A stretch of DNA of 64,000 nt from Rouxiella chamberiensis (GCF_026967475.1 NZ_CP114058.1:4402001-4466000); one strand, 5' to 3'; positions 53,361 to 63,080 are shown, counted from the stretch's first letter. Translations and numbers: made by a program. Notes: a model not told the origin generated them from the letters alone.

Positions 53361-53492
53361 GGTTATTATTCCCTGTATTATTGACTATCTTGATGAAGTG
53401 TAAGCAACATCATACGCATTCGGCGATAAAAGGGCAGAATAAAACCGCCCATTTTTCACTCAATCCTGAACGTTTGCCAAAGGTTTAAGAAG

Positions 53493-54239
53493 ATGAAGAA
53501 AATTGCTCTGGTCACTGGCGGCAGCCGTGGCATTGGTCGTGCTACGGCGCTGTTACTGGCGGAAAAAGGTTATCAGGTCGCGGTTAATTATGTGAACAAC
53601 CATCAAGCTGCGCGACAGGTTGTCGACGAGATTACCGCTCGCGGCGGGACGGCGATGGCCGTGCAGGCGGACATTTCCAGCGAACATCAGGTTGTCGCAA
53701 TGTTTGCCCACATTGTGGCGACGTGGGGGCCATTAACGGCGCTGGTGAATAACGCAGGCATTTTGTTTGAACAATCGACGATTGAAAACCTCTCGGCAGA
53801 GCGTATCAATCGTGTGTTGAGCACGAACGTGACCGGATACTTCCTGTGTTGCCGGGAGGCGGTCAACATCATGTCTCACCGACACGGCGGGCAGGGCGGC
53901 GCGATAGTCAATGTCTCTTCGGCGGCATCTCGACTGGGCGCACCCGGCGAATACGTCGATTATGCGGCGTCGAAAGGCGCGGTAGACGCGCTGACTACCG
54001 GTCTTTCGCTGGAAGTGGCCGCACAGGGCATTCGCGTCAATGCCGTCAGGCCCGGATTGATCTACACCGAAATCCACGCCAGCGGCGGAGAAGCGGGTCG
54101 TGTGGATAGAGTGAAAGCCGGTTTGCCCATGCAGCGGGGTGGACAACCCGAAGAAGTGGCAGAGGCAATCGTCTGGCTGCTTTCAGAAGCCGCCTCTTAC
54201 GTGACCGGCAGTTTTATCGACCTTGCGGGCGGAAAGTAA
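53493..54239 (+). CDS. ygfF: SDR family oxidoreductase YgfF
   Basis: Classical short-chain dehydrogenase with 248 residues. The N-terminal cofactor motif is ALVTGGSRGIGRATALLLAE; NNAGI follows, with active-site Ser in VNVSSAASRLG and Tyr/Lys in YVDYAASKGA. FCCREAVN, GRVDRVKAGLPMQRGGQPEEVA and YVTGSFIDLAGGK agree with E. coli YgfF, which sits beside gcvP there too and is annotated as a glucose-1-dehydrogenase-like enzyme without firm substrate. It converges with the GntR gene, five bases apart. Confidence 0.88.
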   Translation: MKKIALVTGGSRGIGRATALLLAEKGYQVAVNYVNNHQAARQVVDEITARGGTAMAVQADISSEHQVVAMFAHIVATWGPLTALVNNAGILFEQSTIENLSAERINRVLSTNVTGYFLCCREAVNIMSHRHGGQGGAIVNVSSAASRLGAPGEYVDYAASKGAVDALTTGLSLEVAAQGIRVNAVRPGLIYTEIHASGGEAGRVDRVKAGLPMQRGGQPEEVAEAIVWLLSEAASYVTGSFIDLAGGK

Positions 54240-54244
54240 GACTG

Positions 54245-54922
54245 TTAGCCCCGCAGCAGCGCATTGCGGAACGACAGAATATGCGCTTCGGCGGCTTGGG
54301 CAGCAGCCTCGGCATTTTGTTCGGCCAGCGCGTGGATAATGGCCCGGTGTTCCTTGATAACTTCCTGCACGTGGCCCTCCTTGGAGAGCGAACTGGCCCA
54401 GAAGCGCTGCGCCTGTGCGTGCAGCACACTGAGAATATCCATCAGCATCTTGTTGCCGGCCACCTGCGCAAGACGCTGATGAAACTGGTTATCCAGCAGC
54501 ATCATGCGATTGCGATCGCGCCGTTCGCTGGCCAGTTCAATCTGGTGGTTGATGGCCTCGAGTTCTTCGAGATCCTGCAGTGAAATACGCGGGCTTGCCA
54601 GCTTCATGCAGAGCACCTCGTTCGCCAGGCGGACCTCGATAAGCTCAAGCGCGTCATCTATCGACAGCGGTGACACCATGACCCCCTTGCGCGGAATAAT
54701 CTGCAGCAGCCCTTCATTCGACAGACGATGGATAGCCTGATTGATAGGCGTGCGGCCCATCGACAGATCGTTCATCACCTGCGCGGTATTCAAATATTCG
54801 CCCGGTTTATAACCGAGAGTCACCAGCGCCTGCTTAAAGCGGCGATAGGCCTGCTCGTTTAACGACAAACTGGATTCATCGCTTACCGCTGTTCCATGAC
54901 TTTCTGCGTCCACAGATTTCAC
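54245..54922 (-). CDS. GntR family regulator with FCD domain
   Basis: A 225-residue regulator. The N-terminal winged helix (residues about 20-85: QAYRRFKQALVTLGYKPGEYL, MGRTPINQAIHRLSNEGLLQIIPRKGVMVS) is GntR type, and the all-helical C-terminal FCD ligand domain follows (LIEVRLANEVLCMKLAS, DNQFHQRLAQVAGNKML, EHRAIIHALAEQNAEAA), with metal-site Asp/His candidates. It is divergent from the DUF2848-amidase operon, so local control is the simplest proposal. The effector is unknown. Confidence 0.88.
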   Translation of the reverse strand: MKSVDAESHGTAVSDESSLSLNEQAYRRFKQALVTLGYKPGEYLNTAQVMNDLSMGRTPINQAIHRLSNEGLLQIIPRKGVMVSPLSIDDALELIEVRLANEVLCMKLASPRISLQDLEELEAINHQIELASERRDRNRMMLLDNQFHQRLAQVAGNKMLMDILSVLHAQAQRFWASSLSKEGHVQEVIKEHRAIIHALAEQNAEAAAQAAEAHILSFRNALLRG

Positions 54923-55004
54923 GCCTTACTCCCGCCGAATTAATTTTTAGACATTCTACACAAAAACATGGCACGGAAATCGCTTATTTAATGAATAAAG
55001 TTAT

Positions 55005-55018
55005 AGTGAAATTTCACT
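55005..55018. promoter_or_regulatory. Palindromic operator candidate for the GntR regulator
   Basis: AGTGAAATTTCACT is a perfect 14-base palindrome in the 136-base divergent spacer, 41 bases before the DUF2848 start codon. Its place fits an operator for the divergent GntR-family protein. Confidence 0.5.
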
Positions 55019-55058
55019 GTGTTTTTAAAACAGACCGATTTCCCGAGGATGCCAAGCC

Positions 55059-55757
55059 ATGAAACTGACCTTTTCCCTGCCCGAAAGTACCGATAAAAAC
55101 CCAGGATTTTCAACGTTCGAAGCCGATATCGACAAGCTGGTGATTGCCGGTTGGGCAGGCCGCGACCCCGACGCCATTCTGCACCATATCAGTGAGCTTG
55201 AAGCAATAGGCGTGCCCCGTCCGAGTGCAGTCCCGCTGTTTTACCGCGTGGCGGCCAACCAGCTGACTCAGGATAAAACGGTGGAGGTCATCGGTAGCGC
55301 TAGTTCCGGTGAAGCCGAAGTCTTTATTTTTACCCATCGGGGCGAGATGTTTGTTTCGCTGGCCTCAGACCACACGGACCGCGAGCTGGAATCACACAGT
55401 GTCGCGCTTTCCAAGCAGCTGTGCATCAAGCCCGTCGCCACGACCGCGTGGCGGATGAAGGACGTCGCTGAACATTGGGACCAGCTGATTCTGCGTGCAT
55501 GGATAAAAGAAGACGGCGAATACCGACTGTATCAGGAAGGCCCGCTTTCCAGCCTGCGCAAACCTGACGACCTGTTAAGCCGTTATCTCGAGGAAAGTGA
55601 AGTGCCTGCCGACGGTCTGGGCATGACCTGCGGCACGGTCGCGGCCATAGGTGGCATCCGTCCTGCAACGGAATTCCGGATGGAGCTTGTCGACGAGATT
55701 CTGGGTCGCAGCATCAGCCACACCTATTTAAGCCTTGAACTGCCCGTTGTCGCCTAA
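55059..55757 (+). CDS. DUF2848 family protein
   Basis: A 232-residue soluble protein without signal peptide. It shows the DUF2848 layout: LVIAGWAGRDPDAILHHISELEAIGVPRPSAVPLFYRV near the start (within residues 27-65), a middle part with DHTDRELESHSVALSKQLC, and the C-terminal GMTCGTVAAIGGI and FRMELVDEILGRSISHTY. The function of DUF2848 is not known; the conserved acidic and His residues leave an enzymatic role possible. First gene of an operon with an amidase 38 bases downstream. Confidence 0.8.
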   Translation: MKLTFSLPESTDKNPGFSTFEADIDKLVIAGWAGRDPDAILHHISELEAIGVPRPSAVPLFYRVAANQLTQDKTVEVIGSASSGEAEVFIFTHRGEMFVSLASDHTDRELESHSVALSKQLCIKPVATTAWRMKDVAEHWDQLILRAWIKEDGEYRLYQEGPLSSLRKPDDLLSRYLEESEVPADGLGMTCGTVAAIGGIRPATEFRMELVDEILGRSISHTYLSLELPVVA

Positions 55758-55795
55758 TCGCGACCGGACGCCGACCCCGATTGAGGAGCATCACC

Positions 55796-57155
55796 ATGAC
55801 ATCGCAGATTTTTCCAAGCCTGCAACAGGCTATCGAACCAGCTGGCACTCGGCACCGTCACGGCCACGCAATTGACAGAGCGCGTGCTGGCCAACATCAA
55901 TGCCGCCGAAGGCGAGGGCGCGCGGGCATTTACTCAGGTTTATGAACACTGGGCGCGCGAGCAGGCGGCGGCTTCTACTCAACGCCGCGCGGCGGGTGAA
56001 ACCTTGTCGGCTATCGACGGCGTGCCGGTATCCATCAAGGATCTGTTCGACGTGCAGGGCGAAGCCACGACCGGCGGTTCGCGCGTTTTGGCTGATGCCC
56101 CTGCTGCCGAGGCCCATGCCGATATCGTTACGCGGCTGCTGGCTGCTGGCGCGGTCATTGTCGGTAAAACCAACATGACGGAATTCGCCTATTCCGGTTT
56201 GGGCATCAATCCTCATTACGGCACGCCGGCAAATCCGTGGGACCGCGCCGCGCGCCGCATTCCGGGCGGCTCGTCTTCCGGCGCGGCAGTGTCGGTCAGC
56301 GATGAGATGTCGTTCGGTGCCGTCGGCAGCGACACCGGCGGTTCGGTGCGAATTCCGGCAGCTTTCTGCGGCCTGACCGGCTTCAAACCTACTGCTCGCC
56401 GCATATCTCTGTCGGGCGTACTGCCGCTTTCGGCCTCGCTGGATTCGGTCGGGACGATAGCCCGCGACGTGGCGAGCTGCGTGGCGCTGGACGCCGCCAT
56501 CGCCGGGAATCCGTTGTCGCTGACAGTGAAACATCTTGCCGATGCCCATTTTGCCATTCCGCAAACGCTGGTGCTGGACGGCCTGGATGCAGAGGTGAGC
56601 GCCGCCTTTGCGCAGGCCATCGCCACCCTGAAACAGGGCGGGGCGCAGATTACCGAGATCCCGCTCGAAGAACTCGCGGAACTCGCCAGCATCAACGCCA
56701 CCGGCGGATTTACCGCGCTGGAGTCCTGGGCATGGCATAAACCGCTGATTGCCGAACGCGCCGAAGGTTATGACCCTCGCGTCGTTTCGCGCATTCGTCG
56801 TGGCGAACCGCTGGGTGAAAGCGATCGTCAGCAACTGGTCAGTCAGCGCGCCGACTGGCAACAGCGCGTTGGCAGCAAGATTCAACAATACGACGCACTC
56901 CTGATGCCCACAGTGCCATTTATCGCCCCGACCATTGCCGAACTGGAAGCCGACGAGGCGACCTATTTCCGCGTTAACGGCGCGGCACTGCGCAACCCTT
57001 CCGTCATCAACTTCCTCGACGGCTGTGCGGTTTCCCTTCCTTGTCAGGCTGAAGGTCAGGCGCCGGTCGGACTGATGGTCGCGGCTTTACCGATGCAGGA
57101 CGAAACGCTGATGAGCTGGGCGCTGGAAATGGAACGCTGCCTCAAAGCCCGGTAA
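55796..57155 (+). CDS. Amidase-signature family hydrolase, interrupted by a +1 frameshift near its start
   Basis: Amidase-signature hydrolase cleaving an amide bond of unknown substrate. ATG 55796 behind GAGGAG opens MTSQIFPSLQQAIE; the frame is then off by one until about 55840, where the extra base is one of the two C at 55838-55839. Deleting it gives EQLALGTVTATQLTERVLA and a continuous 452-residue protein. The catalytic triad is visible after repair: Lys81 in SIKDLFD, cis-Ser159 in PGGSSSGAA and nucleophile Ser183 in GSDTGGSVRIP. Frame two alone lacks only the first 25 residues or so. It lies between the DUF2848 and alpha/beta-barrel genes. Confidence 0.87.
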
Positions 57156-57243
57156 AGGCTGCGGCAGGAACAACAGAAATAGAGATTTTTTCGGCACTTA
57201 TTTTACAACACCACAATCACTCTGGATAAAGACAGGACAGACA

Positions 57244-57888
57244 ATGAACTCTTCAAATCAGGGCATGCTTTTTGTCGCCACAGACGTCGCCGCTCAGGAC
57301 GAAGCGGATTTCAATCAATGGTACGACCGCGAACACGTTGAAGAACGCGTACGTATCGAAGGATTTCTTTCCGGCACCCGCTATCAGGCGTTGCAGGGCG
57401 GACGTAAATATCTCGGCCTCTACAAAACCGAGTCTCTGGAGAGTTTCACTTCTGCGGCCTATCACGCAGCCTTTACCCGCCAGACAGCGTGGTCGGTAGC
57501 CAACCTGCAAAAAATGCGCTCGCCAATGCGCCGCGTGTGCGCCATCCGTGCCGTGGTTGGAATGGGCACTGGCAGCCATCTTGCCATTCTTGCCTTGCCG
57601 GAAGGCACTCGGGAAGACGCCATTGCCGCGCTCGGAGAAACGCTTTCTGCCCATAGCGGATTTATTCGCTCGAGCCTGCTGACCCCTGACGCCGCACTCA
57701 GCACGCCGCTGCCGAAAGAGTCCACCGAAAATCGCGTGTTATTCCCCATGATGCTGATTGAAAGCAGCAGCGTCGAAGCCTCGCAGCGTCTGGCGGCTCA
57801 TGCCTGCCACGCTCTGGATTGCCCGTTGGCCGACGTGCTGCACTATGGCCTTGGCTGGCAACTTACTGCACAGGAGTTGAAATCATGA
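57244..57888 (+). CDS. Uncharacterised protein resembling dimeric alpha/beta-barrel (EthD/DUF4286-like) proteins
   Basis: A 214-residue soluble protein. The first half contains DFNQWYDREHVEERVRIEGFLSGTRYQAL, a pattern typical of ferredoxin-like alpha/beta-barrel proteins that bind or transform small organic acids; the second half has a similar beta-alpha-beta profile, so it may be a duplicated fold. I do not recognise a named family with certainty. It is translationally coupled to the downstream transporter (ATGA overlap), which suggests action on the transported compound. Confidence 0.65.
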   Translation: MNSSNQGMLFVATDVAAQDEADFNQWYDREHVEERVRIEGFLSGTRYQALQGGRKYLGLYKTESLESFTSAAYHAAFTRQTAWSVANLQKMRSPMRRVCAIRAVVGMGTGSHLAILALPEGTREDAIAALGETLSAHSGFIRSSLLTPDAALSTPLPKESTENRVLFPMMLIESSSVEASQRLAAHACHALDCPLADVLHYGLGWQLTAQELKS

Positions 57889-59210
57889 GTCTTTCTTCTA
57901 CCGATCCAAAGGTTTTGCCAAAAAATACCGCCGATACCGAGCACGCGCCGCCTAAAACCGGCCGCCTGGCAGCGGCAAGCTCGATAGGGACCGCGCTGGA
58001 GTGGTATGACTTTACCGTCTACAACATCATGGCGGCATTGATTTTCAACCATGTGTTTTTCCCGTCTTTCGATCCGCTGGTCGGCACCATTCTGGCGTTC
58101 TCGACCTATGCCGTAGGTTATGTTTCCCGTCCTATCGGCGGCATGATCTTCGGGCATCTGGGCGATGTGCTTGGCCGTAAGTTCGTGCTGGTCACCACGC
58201 TTGTCATCATGGGCGTGACCACTGCGCTGATGGGCCTGCTGCCGGGTTATGCAAGTTGGGGGATCTGGAGTCCGTTGCTGCTGGTCAGTCTGCGCTTTAT
58301 TCAGGGGATTGCCCTCGGCGGCGAATGGGCTGGCGCGGTATTGCTGTCGATGGAACACGGTAAACCCGAGCAGCGCGGTCGCAATGCCTCTTTTGCCCAG
58401 GTCGGCCCTTCCTGCGGCACCTTGATTGGTACCGGCCTTATTACGCTGGTGACCGTGTTTCTCTCGGCAGAAGACTTCCAGCAATGGGGCTGGCGCATTC
58501 CTTTCGTGCTGAGCCTGGTGCTGGTTATCTTTGGCCTGTGGCTGCGCCGCGGCGTGGGTGAAACGCCGGCCTTCCTCAAGCTCGAGCAAACCAAAAACAC
58601 GACACACGCCCCGATTAAAGAGGTGTTTACGCAGCATCTGCGTCCGTTGCTGGTGGCCGGTGGCGCGCGAATTGGTTCCGATGTGCTTTACGCGCTGGTG
58701 GTGGTCTTTACGCTGACCTACGTGACGACGGTGCTGAACCTGCCGCGTCCGCTGGCGCTGACGGCAACCATGCTGGGCGCGCTGGGCAATGCCATTACCG
58801 TTCCCCTGTTTGGCGCACTGTCGGACAAATGGGGGCGTCGTCCGGTCTACATGCTGGGCGCTGCGCTGGCGATTGTCTGGTCTTTCGTGTTCTTTATGCT
58901 GCTCGACAGCGCACATCCGGTGCTTATCTGTCTGGCGGTAATCGGAGGCTTGCAGGTTCACGCGATGATGTACGGACCTCAGGCGGCCTTCGTCACCGAA
59001 CAGTTCCCGGCGCGAGTGCGTTACGCGGGGTCTTCACTGGCCTATACGCTTTCCGGTATTGTCGGCGGCGGATTTGCGCCCCTGATAATCACCTCGCTGT
59101 ATAAGGAGTACAGCACGACATTCGCCGTTTCAGCTTATGTCACCGTGGCGTTGCTGCTGACCTTGCTGGCCGTGTTTGCCTCCCGGGAAACAGCCCGAAA
59201 ACCGCTGTAG
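57885..59210 (+). CDS. MFS transporter of the metabolite:H+ symporter (MHS) family
   Basis: A 441-residue inner-membrane protein with twelve helices. Family motifs: SIGTALEWYDFTVYNIMAAL near residue 35, SRPIGGMIFGHLGDVLGRK, RFIQGIALGGEWAGAVLL, WGWRIPF, ETPAF and DKWGRRPVY. MHS members (ShiA, KgtP, ProP, CitA types) import organic acids or betaines; the substrate here is unknown. ATG 57885 follows AGGAGTTG and overlaps the preceding stop. The frame is open upstream to 57819 in the previous gene, rejected. Likely the uptake system for the amidase pathway. Confidence 0.87.
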   Translation: MSLSSTDPKVLPKNTADTEHAPPKTGRLAAASSIGTALEWYDFTVYNIMAALIFNHVFFPSFDPLVGTILAFSTYAVGYVSRPIGGMIFGHLGDVLGRKFVLVTTLVIMGVTTALMGLLPGYASWGIWSPLLLVSLRFIQGIALGGEWAGAVLLSMEHGKPEQRGRNASFAQVGPSCGTLIGTGLITLVTVFLSAEDFQQWGWRIPFVLSLVLVIFGLWLRRGVGETPAFLKLEQTKNTTHAPIKEVFTQHLRPLLVAGGARIGSDVLYALVVVFTLTYVTTVLNLPRPLALTATMLGALGNAITVPLFGALSDKWGRRPVYMLGAALAIVWSFVFFMLLDSAHPVLICLAVIGGLQVHAMMYGPQAAFVTEQFPARVRYAGSSLAYTLSGIVGGGFAPLIITSLYKEYSTTFAVSAYVTVALLLTLLAVFASRETARKPL

Positions 59211-59242
59211 CACGCCAGAATGAAAGGGCAGACAGCGTCTGT

Positions 59243-59272
59243 AAAAGGCGACCCGCAGGGTCGCTTTTTATT
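59243..59272 (+). terminator. Rho-independent terminator after the MFS gene
   Basis: GCGACCC (59248-59254) and GGGTCGC (59258-59264) with loop GCA, preceded by AAAA and followed by TTTTT. It ends the DUF2848-amidase-MFS operon. Confidence 0.9.
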
Positions 59273-59355
59273 GCGGGCAGGAGACGTCGTCGGGTTGCGG
59301 CCCTCGCACAAGGGACTTCTCTTTAGCCTGTCACGACTATCCGTCACCTCTCCTC

Positions 59356-59452
59356 TGACCGAATTCGGTCAATCCCACATAAACGGTCATTAACGGTCAG
59401 TCATGACGTCGTGGTTTTGTGACCGTTTGCTGTAATCCCGATGACCGTTTGC
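59356..59452. promoter_or_regulatory. Array of six TGACCG half-sites (DeoR operator candidate)
   Basis: TGACCGAATTCGGTCA (59356-59371) is a perfect palindrome. It is followed by CGGTCA at 59384-59389 and 59394-59399 (ten bases apart) and by TGACCGTTTGC at 59420-59430 and 59442-59452 (22 bases apart). The helical phasing and location upstream of a DeoR-family gene make this a multi-site operator candidate. The surrounding 59273-59640 spacer contains no supported gene. Confidence 0.65.
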
Positions 59453-59640
59453 AAGATTAAAAGCGATTTAATGCTAGCAAGGCGGCAAATCGCAATTAAT
59501 TCATTTCACCTTTTCTCATTTTTTTTGACAACTATCACATGGCGAGCGCGGCAAAAAGACTGCGCGATCGGCTTTGAGGCAACGCGCATTCATCACTCGG
59601 GCGCTTGCGTATCTTATTGAACATCAGGAAGGGGACAAAA

Positions 59641-60459
59641 ATGCTGCCTGTCGAACGTCATCGTTTTATTACCGAAGTCCTTAGCCAGCGCGGTCGTGTG
59701 CTGGTGCAGGAAGTAGCCGCCATGTGTCAGATATCGATGGAAACGGCTCGCCGTGATCTCTCGCTATTGGAGAAACGCGGTGTGTTGCAACGCAGTCACG
59801 GCGGCGCGGTGTTTGTGAGTGAGCAGGAAAGCGAAAAGCTCTATGTGCCGTCGCAAATCGAGCAGGGAGAATCGTTTCGTGACCGCAGCAATCAGGCGCC
59901 GGATCAGAAAACGCGGATCGCCAAACGGGCATTGGCCTTCATTAATCCGGGCGACTGTCTGCTGCTCGACAGCAGTTCAACCAGCTGGTTTCTCGCCCGC
60001 CAGCTGCCGGACATCCAGCTGGTGGTGCTGACGAATTCCCTGCACATCATTCAAACGCTGGCGGCCAAGGCCAACGTCAAGACCATCGGGCTGGGCGGAG
60101 AGTATTCGGCAAAGTATGAAGATTTCATTGGCGTGCTGGCCGAAAAGATCTTGAAAGAGTTCGTGATTAACAAGCTGTTTTTCTCCTGTCACGGCATCAG
60201 TCATGAAGGCGGGATCCGCGAAAGCAACGAGCATCACGCCCGATTGAAACAGCAGATGCTGCTGTCGTCGGAACACAAGATTCTGCTGGCCGACTCCAGC
60301 AAATTTGGTCGTCGTTCGTTTGCACGTATTTGTCATTACCGCGAGATAGACACGCTGATTACCGATTCGCTTGACGATGAAGAGTTCAGACAGGAGCTGG
60401 CCTGGAGCAACGTTAACGTGATTGAAGTGGCGCCGGTGAAAAGCCGGTCCAGAACCTGA
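59641..60459 (+). CDS. DeoR family transcriptional regulator
   Basis: A 272-residue sugar-type regulator. The N-terminal winged helix reads PVERHRFITEVLSQRGRVLVQEVAAM, then SMETARRDLSLLEKRGVLQRSHGGAV (residues about 28-55). The C-terminal DeoR sensor domain has LLLDSSSTSWFLA, LTNSLHI, LGGEYSAKYEDFIG and LADSSKFGRRSF, which normally binds a phosphorylated sugar. ATG 59641 follows AAGGGG; an upstream 12-codon extension lacks a ribosome site. The gene is followed by a CUT2 sugar transporter, its probable target, and preceded by the TGACCG array. Confidence 0.9.
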   Translation: MLPVERHRFITEVLSQRGRVLVQEVAAMCQISMETARRDLSLLEKRGVLQRSHGGAVFVSEQESEKLYVPSQIEQGESFRDRSNQAPDQKTRIAKRALAFINPGDCLLLDSSSTSWFLARQLPDIQLVVLTNSLHIIQTLAAKANVKTIGLGGEYSAKYEDFIGVLAEKILKEFVINKLFFSCHGISHEGGIRESNEHHARLKQQMLLSSEHKILLADSSKFGRRSFARICHYREIDTLITDSLDDEEFRQELAWSNVNVIEVAPVKSRSRT

Positions 60460-60559
60460 AATGTAAGCCCGGAAACTTTTACCTCTTAGTCACAACAACA
60501 ATAACAGCCGTGGCGAGTCACTGACTGCGGCAAAACTGACACCTTGTGGAGTGAAAAAC

Positions 60560-61543
60560 ATGAAGAAAACTGTCCTGGCCTGTCTGTTTGCCGCCGCCGC
60601 TCTGTCTCTCTCGGCGCATGCCGCCGACAAAATCCGGATGGGCGTCGTGGTCAAAGTCGGCGGCAATCCGTGGTTCAACGCGATGGAAGTCGGCATCAAG
60701 CAGGAAGCGGCCAAAGAGGGCATCGATGCCTGGCAGGTCGGCCCAACCGGTGCCGACCCCGCGTTGCAGGTTCGCGCCATCGAAGACTTGATTGCCCAGA
60801 AGGTCGATATCATCGGCGTTGTGCCGAATGACGCCAAGGTGCTGGAGCCGGTACTCAAGCGCGCCCACGACGCAGGCATCAAGATAATCACGCACGAATC
60901 ACCGGATCAGAAATACGCAGACTGGGATTTCGAGATGGTCGATGCTGAACAGCACGGCATCAACCACATGATTGCGCTGGCGAAATGCATGAAAGAAACC
61001 GGAAATTACGCGGTTTACGTCGGCAGTCTGACAGTGCCGGTACACAAAAGATGGGCCGATGCGGCCGTCAAGTATCAGCAGGAACACTATCCCAATATGC
61101 ATCAGGTGGGCGACCGTTTCGGGGTTGCGGAATCTCTGGATGACACCATCCGAACCACCAATGATCTGATGTCCAAATACCCTGATCTGAAAGGCATTCT
61201 GGCAATTGGTTCGCAGGGCCCCATCGGCGCGGGTCGTGCGGTTCTTAATCGCGGCAAGACCGATGACATCTGCGTTTACGGGCCATTCAGTCCGGGTCAG
61301 GGCGCTTCGCTTGTGAGAAACGGCGCTATCGATGGTGGCTTTATCTGGAATCCCATGGTTGCCGGCGAGCTTTTCGTGCGCATCGCAGGAATGATTGAGA
61401 AAGGGCAGAAAATCACGGACGGGATGGACATCGAAGGCATGGGCAAAGTGAAAGTCGATGAAACGACGCACACGATTGTCGGCAATCGTACCGAAAGTCT
61501 CGACAAGGAAAACCTGCCGAAACTGGTCAAAATGGGGCTGTAA
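60560..61543 (+). CDS. CUT2-type sugar ABC transporter substrate-binding protein
   Basis: A periplasmic type I binding protein of the RbsB/LsrB-like class (pfam Peripla_BP_4). ATG 60560 (behind GGAG at 60548-60551) opens a signal peptide ([20 protein letters not shown]), mature start [21 protein letters not shown]. Two lobes follow, with [52 protein letters not shown] and [21 protein letters not shown] at 60551 is an alternative start. The sugar is not predictable; similar sequences are annotated as rhamnose or AI-2 binding proteins. The ATPase gene begins two bases after the stop. Confidence 0.88.
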   Translation: MKKTVLACLFAAAALSLSAHAADKIRMGVVVKVGGNPWFNAMEVGIKQEAAKEGIDAWQVGPTGADPALQVRAIEDLIAQKVDIIGVVPNDAKVLEPVLKRAHDAGIKIITHESPDQKYADWDFEMVDAEQHGINHMIALAKCMKETGNYAVYVGSLTVPVHKRWADAAVKYQQEHYPNMHQVGDRFGVAESLDDTIRTTNDLMSKYPDLKGILAIGSQGPIGAGRAVLNRGKTDDICVYGPFSPGQGASLVRNGAIDGGFIWNPMVAGELFVRIAGMIEKGQKITDGMDIEGMGKVKVDETTHTIVGNRTESLDKENLPKLVKMGL

Positions 61544-61545
61544 TT

Positions 61546-63080
61546 ATGGCGATCTCCGAGATTATCCAGCATGACACCACAGACGCAGAAAGCGGGCGTC
61601 CGTTAATCGACGTTCACGATCTTTCCGTGACTTTTGGCGGTCAGCGCGCACTCAACAATATTTCGCTGCGATTGATGCCGGGTGAAGTCCACTGTCTGGC
61701 AGGGACCAACGGCTGCGGAAAAAGCACGCTTATCAAGGTTATCTCGGGGTTTACCAGCCTGACAGCGGCTGCCGAATTATGCTCGGCGATCAGACATTCA
61801 GCAAATTGACGCCGGATCAGGCGCGCAGTTTCGGGATTCAGGTTATCTATCAGGATCTGTCGTTGTTTCCGAATCTGACCGTGGCCGAAAACATCGCTTT
61901 CGAGCACAACCTGCGCGGCCTGCTCGGCTGGTATCGGCCGGGCCGTCTGCGCGAGGCCGCACAGCGAATACTCGACGAACTGCAGTTTTCGCTGGATCTC
62001 GACAGCAAAGTCGCTGCACTGCCGATAGCACAGCGCCAGCAGGTCGCCATCTGCCGCGCGCTGGTCGCCGATGCCCGGCTGGTGATTATGGATGAGCCGA
62101 CCGCCTCGCTGACGCGTACCGAAGTCAATCAACTGCTGCGCACCGTGCATTATCTGAAACAAAAAGGCATCAGCGTCGTGTTTGTCAGCCATCGACTGGA
62201 TGAAGTGCTGGAGATTTCCGACAGCGTGACGGTTATCCGCGATGGTCAGAAAGTCGGGACCTTCCCCGCCGCCGAAGTCAGCAGCGAGCGGCTTACCGAA
62301 CTGATGACGGGCCTGAAACTCAACTACGCGTTGAAGGCGGCGAACCAGCACGACGAGCGAATCATGCTGGAGCTGGACAACCTGACCCGCGCCGACCAGT
62401 ACCACCATGTCAATCTCAAGCTGTATCAGGGCGAAGTGCTGGGACTCTGCGGGTTGCTCGGCTCGGGGCGCACAGAGCTGGCGCTGAGTTTGTTCGGCAT
62501 GACGCGTCCGGACAGCGGAAAAATGTATCTCGACAGCAAGCCGGTACGTTTTCGCGGTCATGAAGATGCTATCAAATCGGGGATTGGCTATGTTTCCGAA
62601 GACCGTCTGACGCTGGGTCTGGTGCAGCAGCAATCCGTGGGCGACAACACCGTGCTGGCGATTATGGATCAGCTGCGCAGCCGTTTTCATCTGATAGACG
62701 AGTACCGCAAAAACAAGATTGTTTACCAGTGGATCGAAAAGCTCGGCGTCAAAGTGGCGGATCCTGATCAGGCGATTTCGACGCTTTCCGGCGGTAACCA
62801 GCAAAAGATCGTTCTGGCCAAATGGGTGCTCACCCAGCCGAAGATCCTGATTCTCGACTCGCCAACGGTCGGCGTGGATGTCGGCGCCAAAGCCAGTATT
62901 TATCAGCTTATCCACCAGCTGGCGGCGGAAGGTATCTCTATCTTGCTGATTTCGGACGAAGTACCCGAAGTCTATTTCAACTGCGATCGCGTGTTGCACT
63001 TTAGCGAAGGCACCGTGCTCGGCGAATACTTTCCACGGGCGATAACCCAGCAGCAGCTGGCGGAGGCGGTCAATGCGTAA
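61546..63080 (+). CDS. CUT2-type sugar ABC transporter ATPase, interrupted by a -1 frameshift
   Basis: Double ABC-domain ATPase of a sugar importer. The first frame (61546-61809) has [19 protein letters not shown] and Walker [18 protein letters not shown]. The second frame (from about 61779) has [19 protein letters not shown], Walker [13 protein letters not shown], the second nucleotide domain ([18 protein letters not shown]) and its LSGGNQQK signature. Adding one base to the G4 run at 61746-61749 restores [16 protein letters not shown] and a 511-residue protein. In the first half the signature reads LPIAQRQQV rather than LSVGQQQ. The stop overlaps the permease start by eight bases. Confidence 0.88.
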
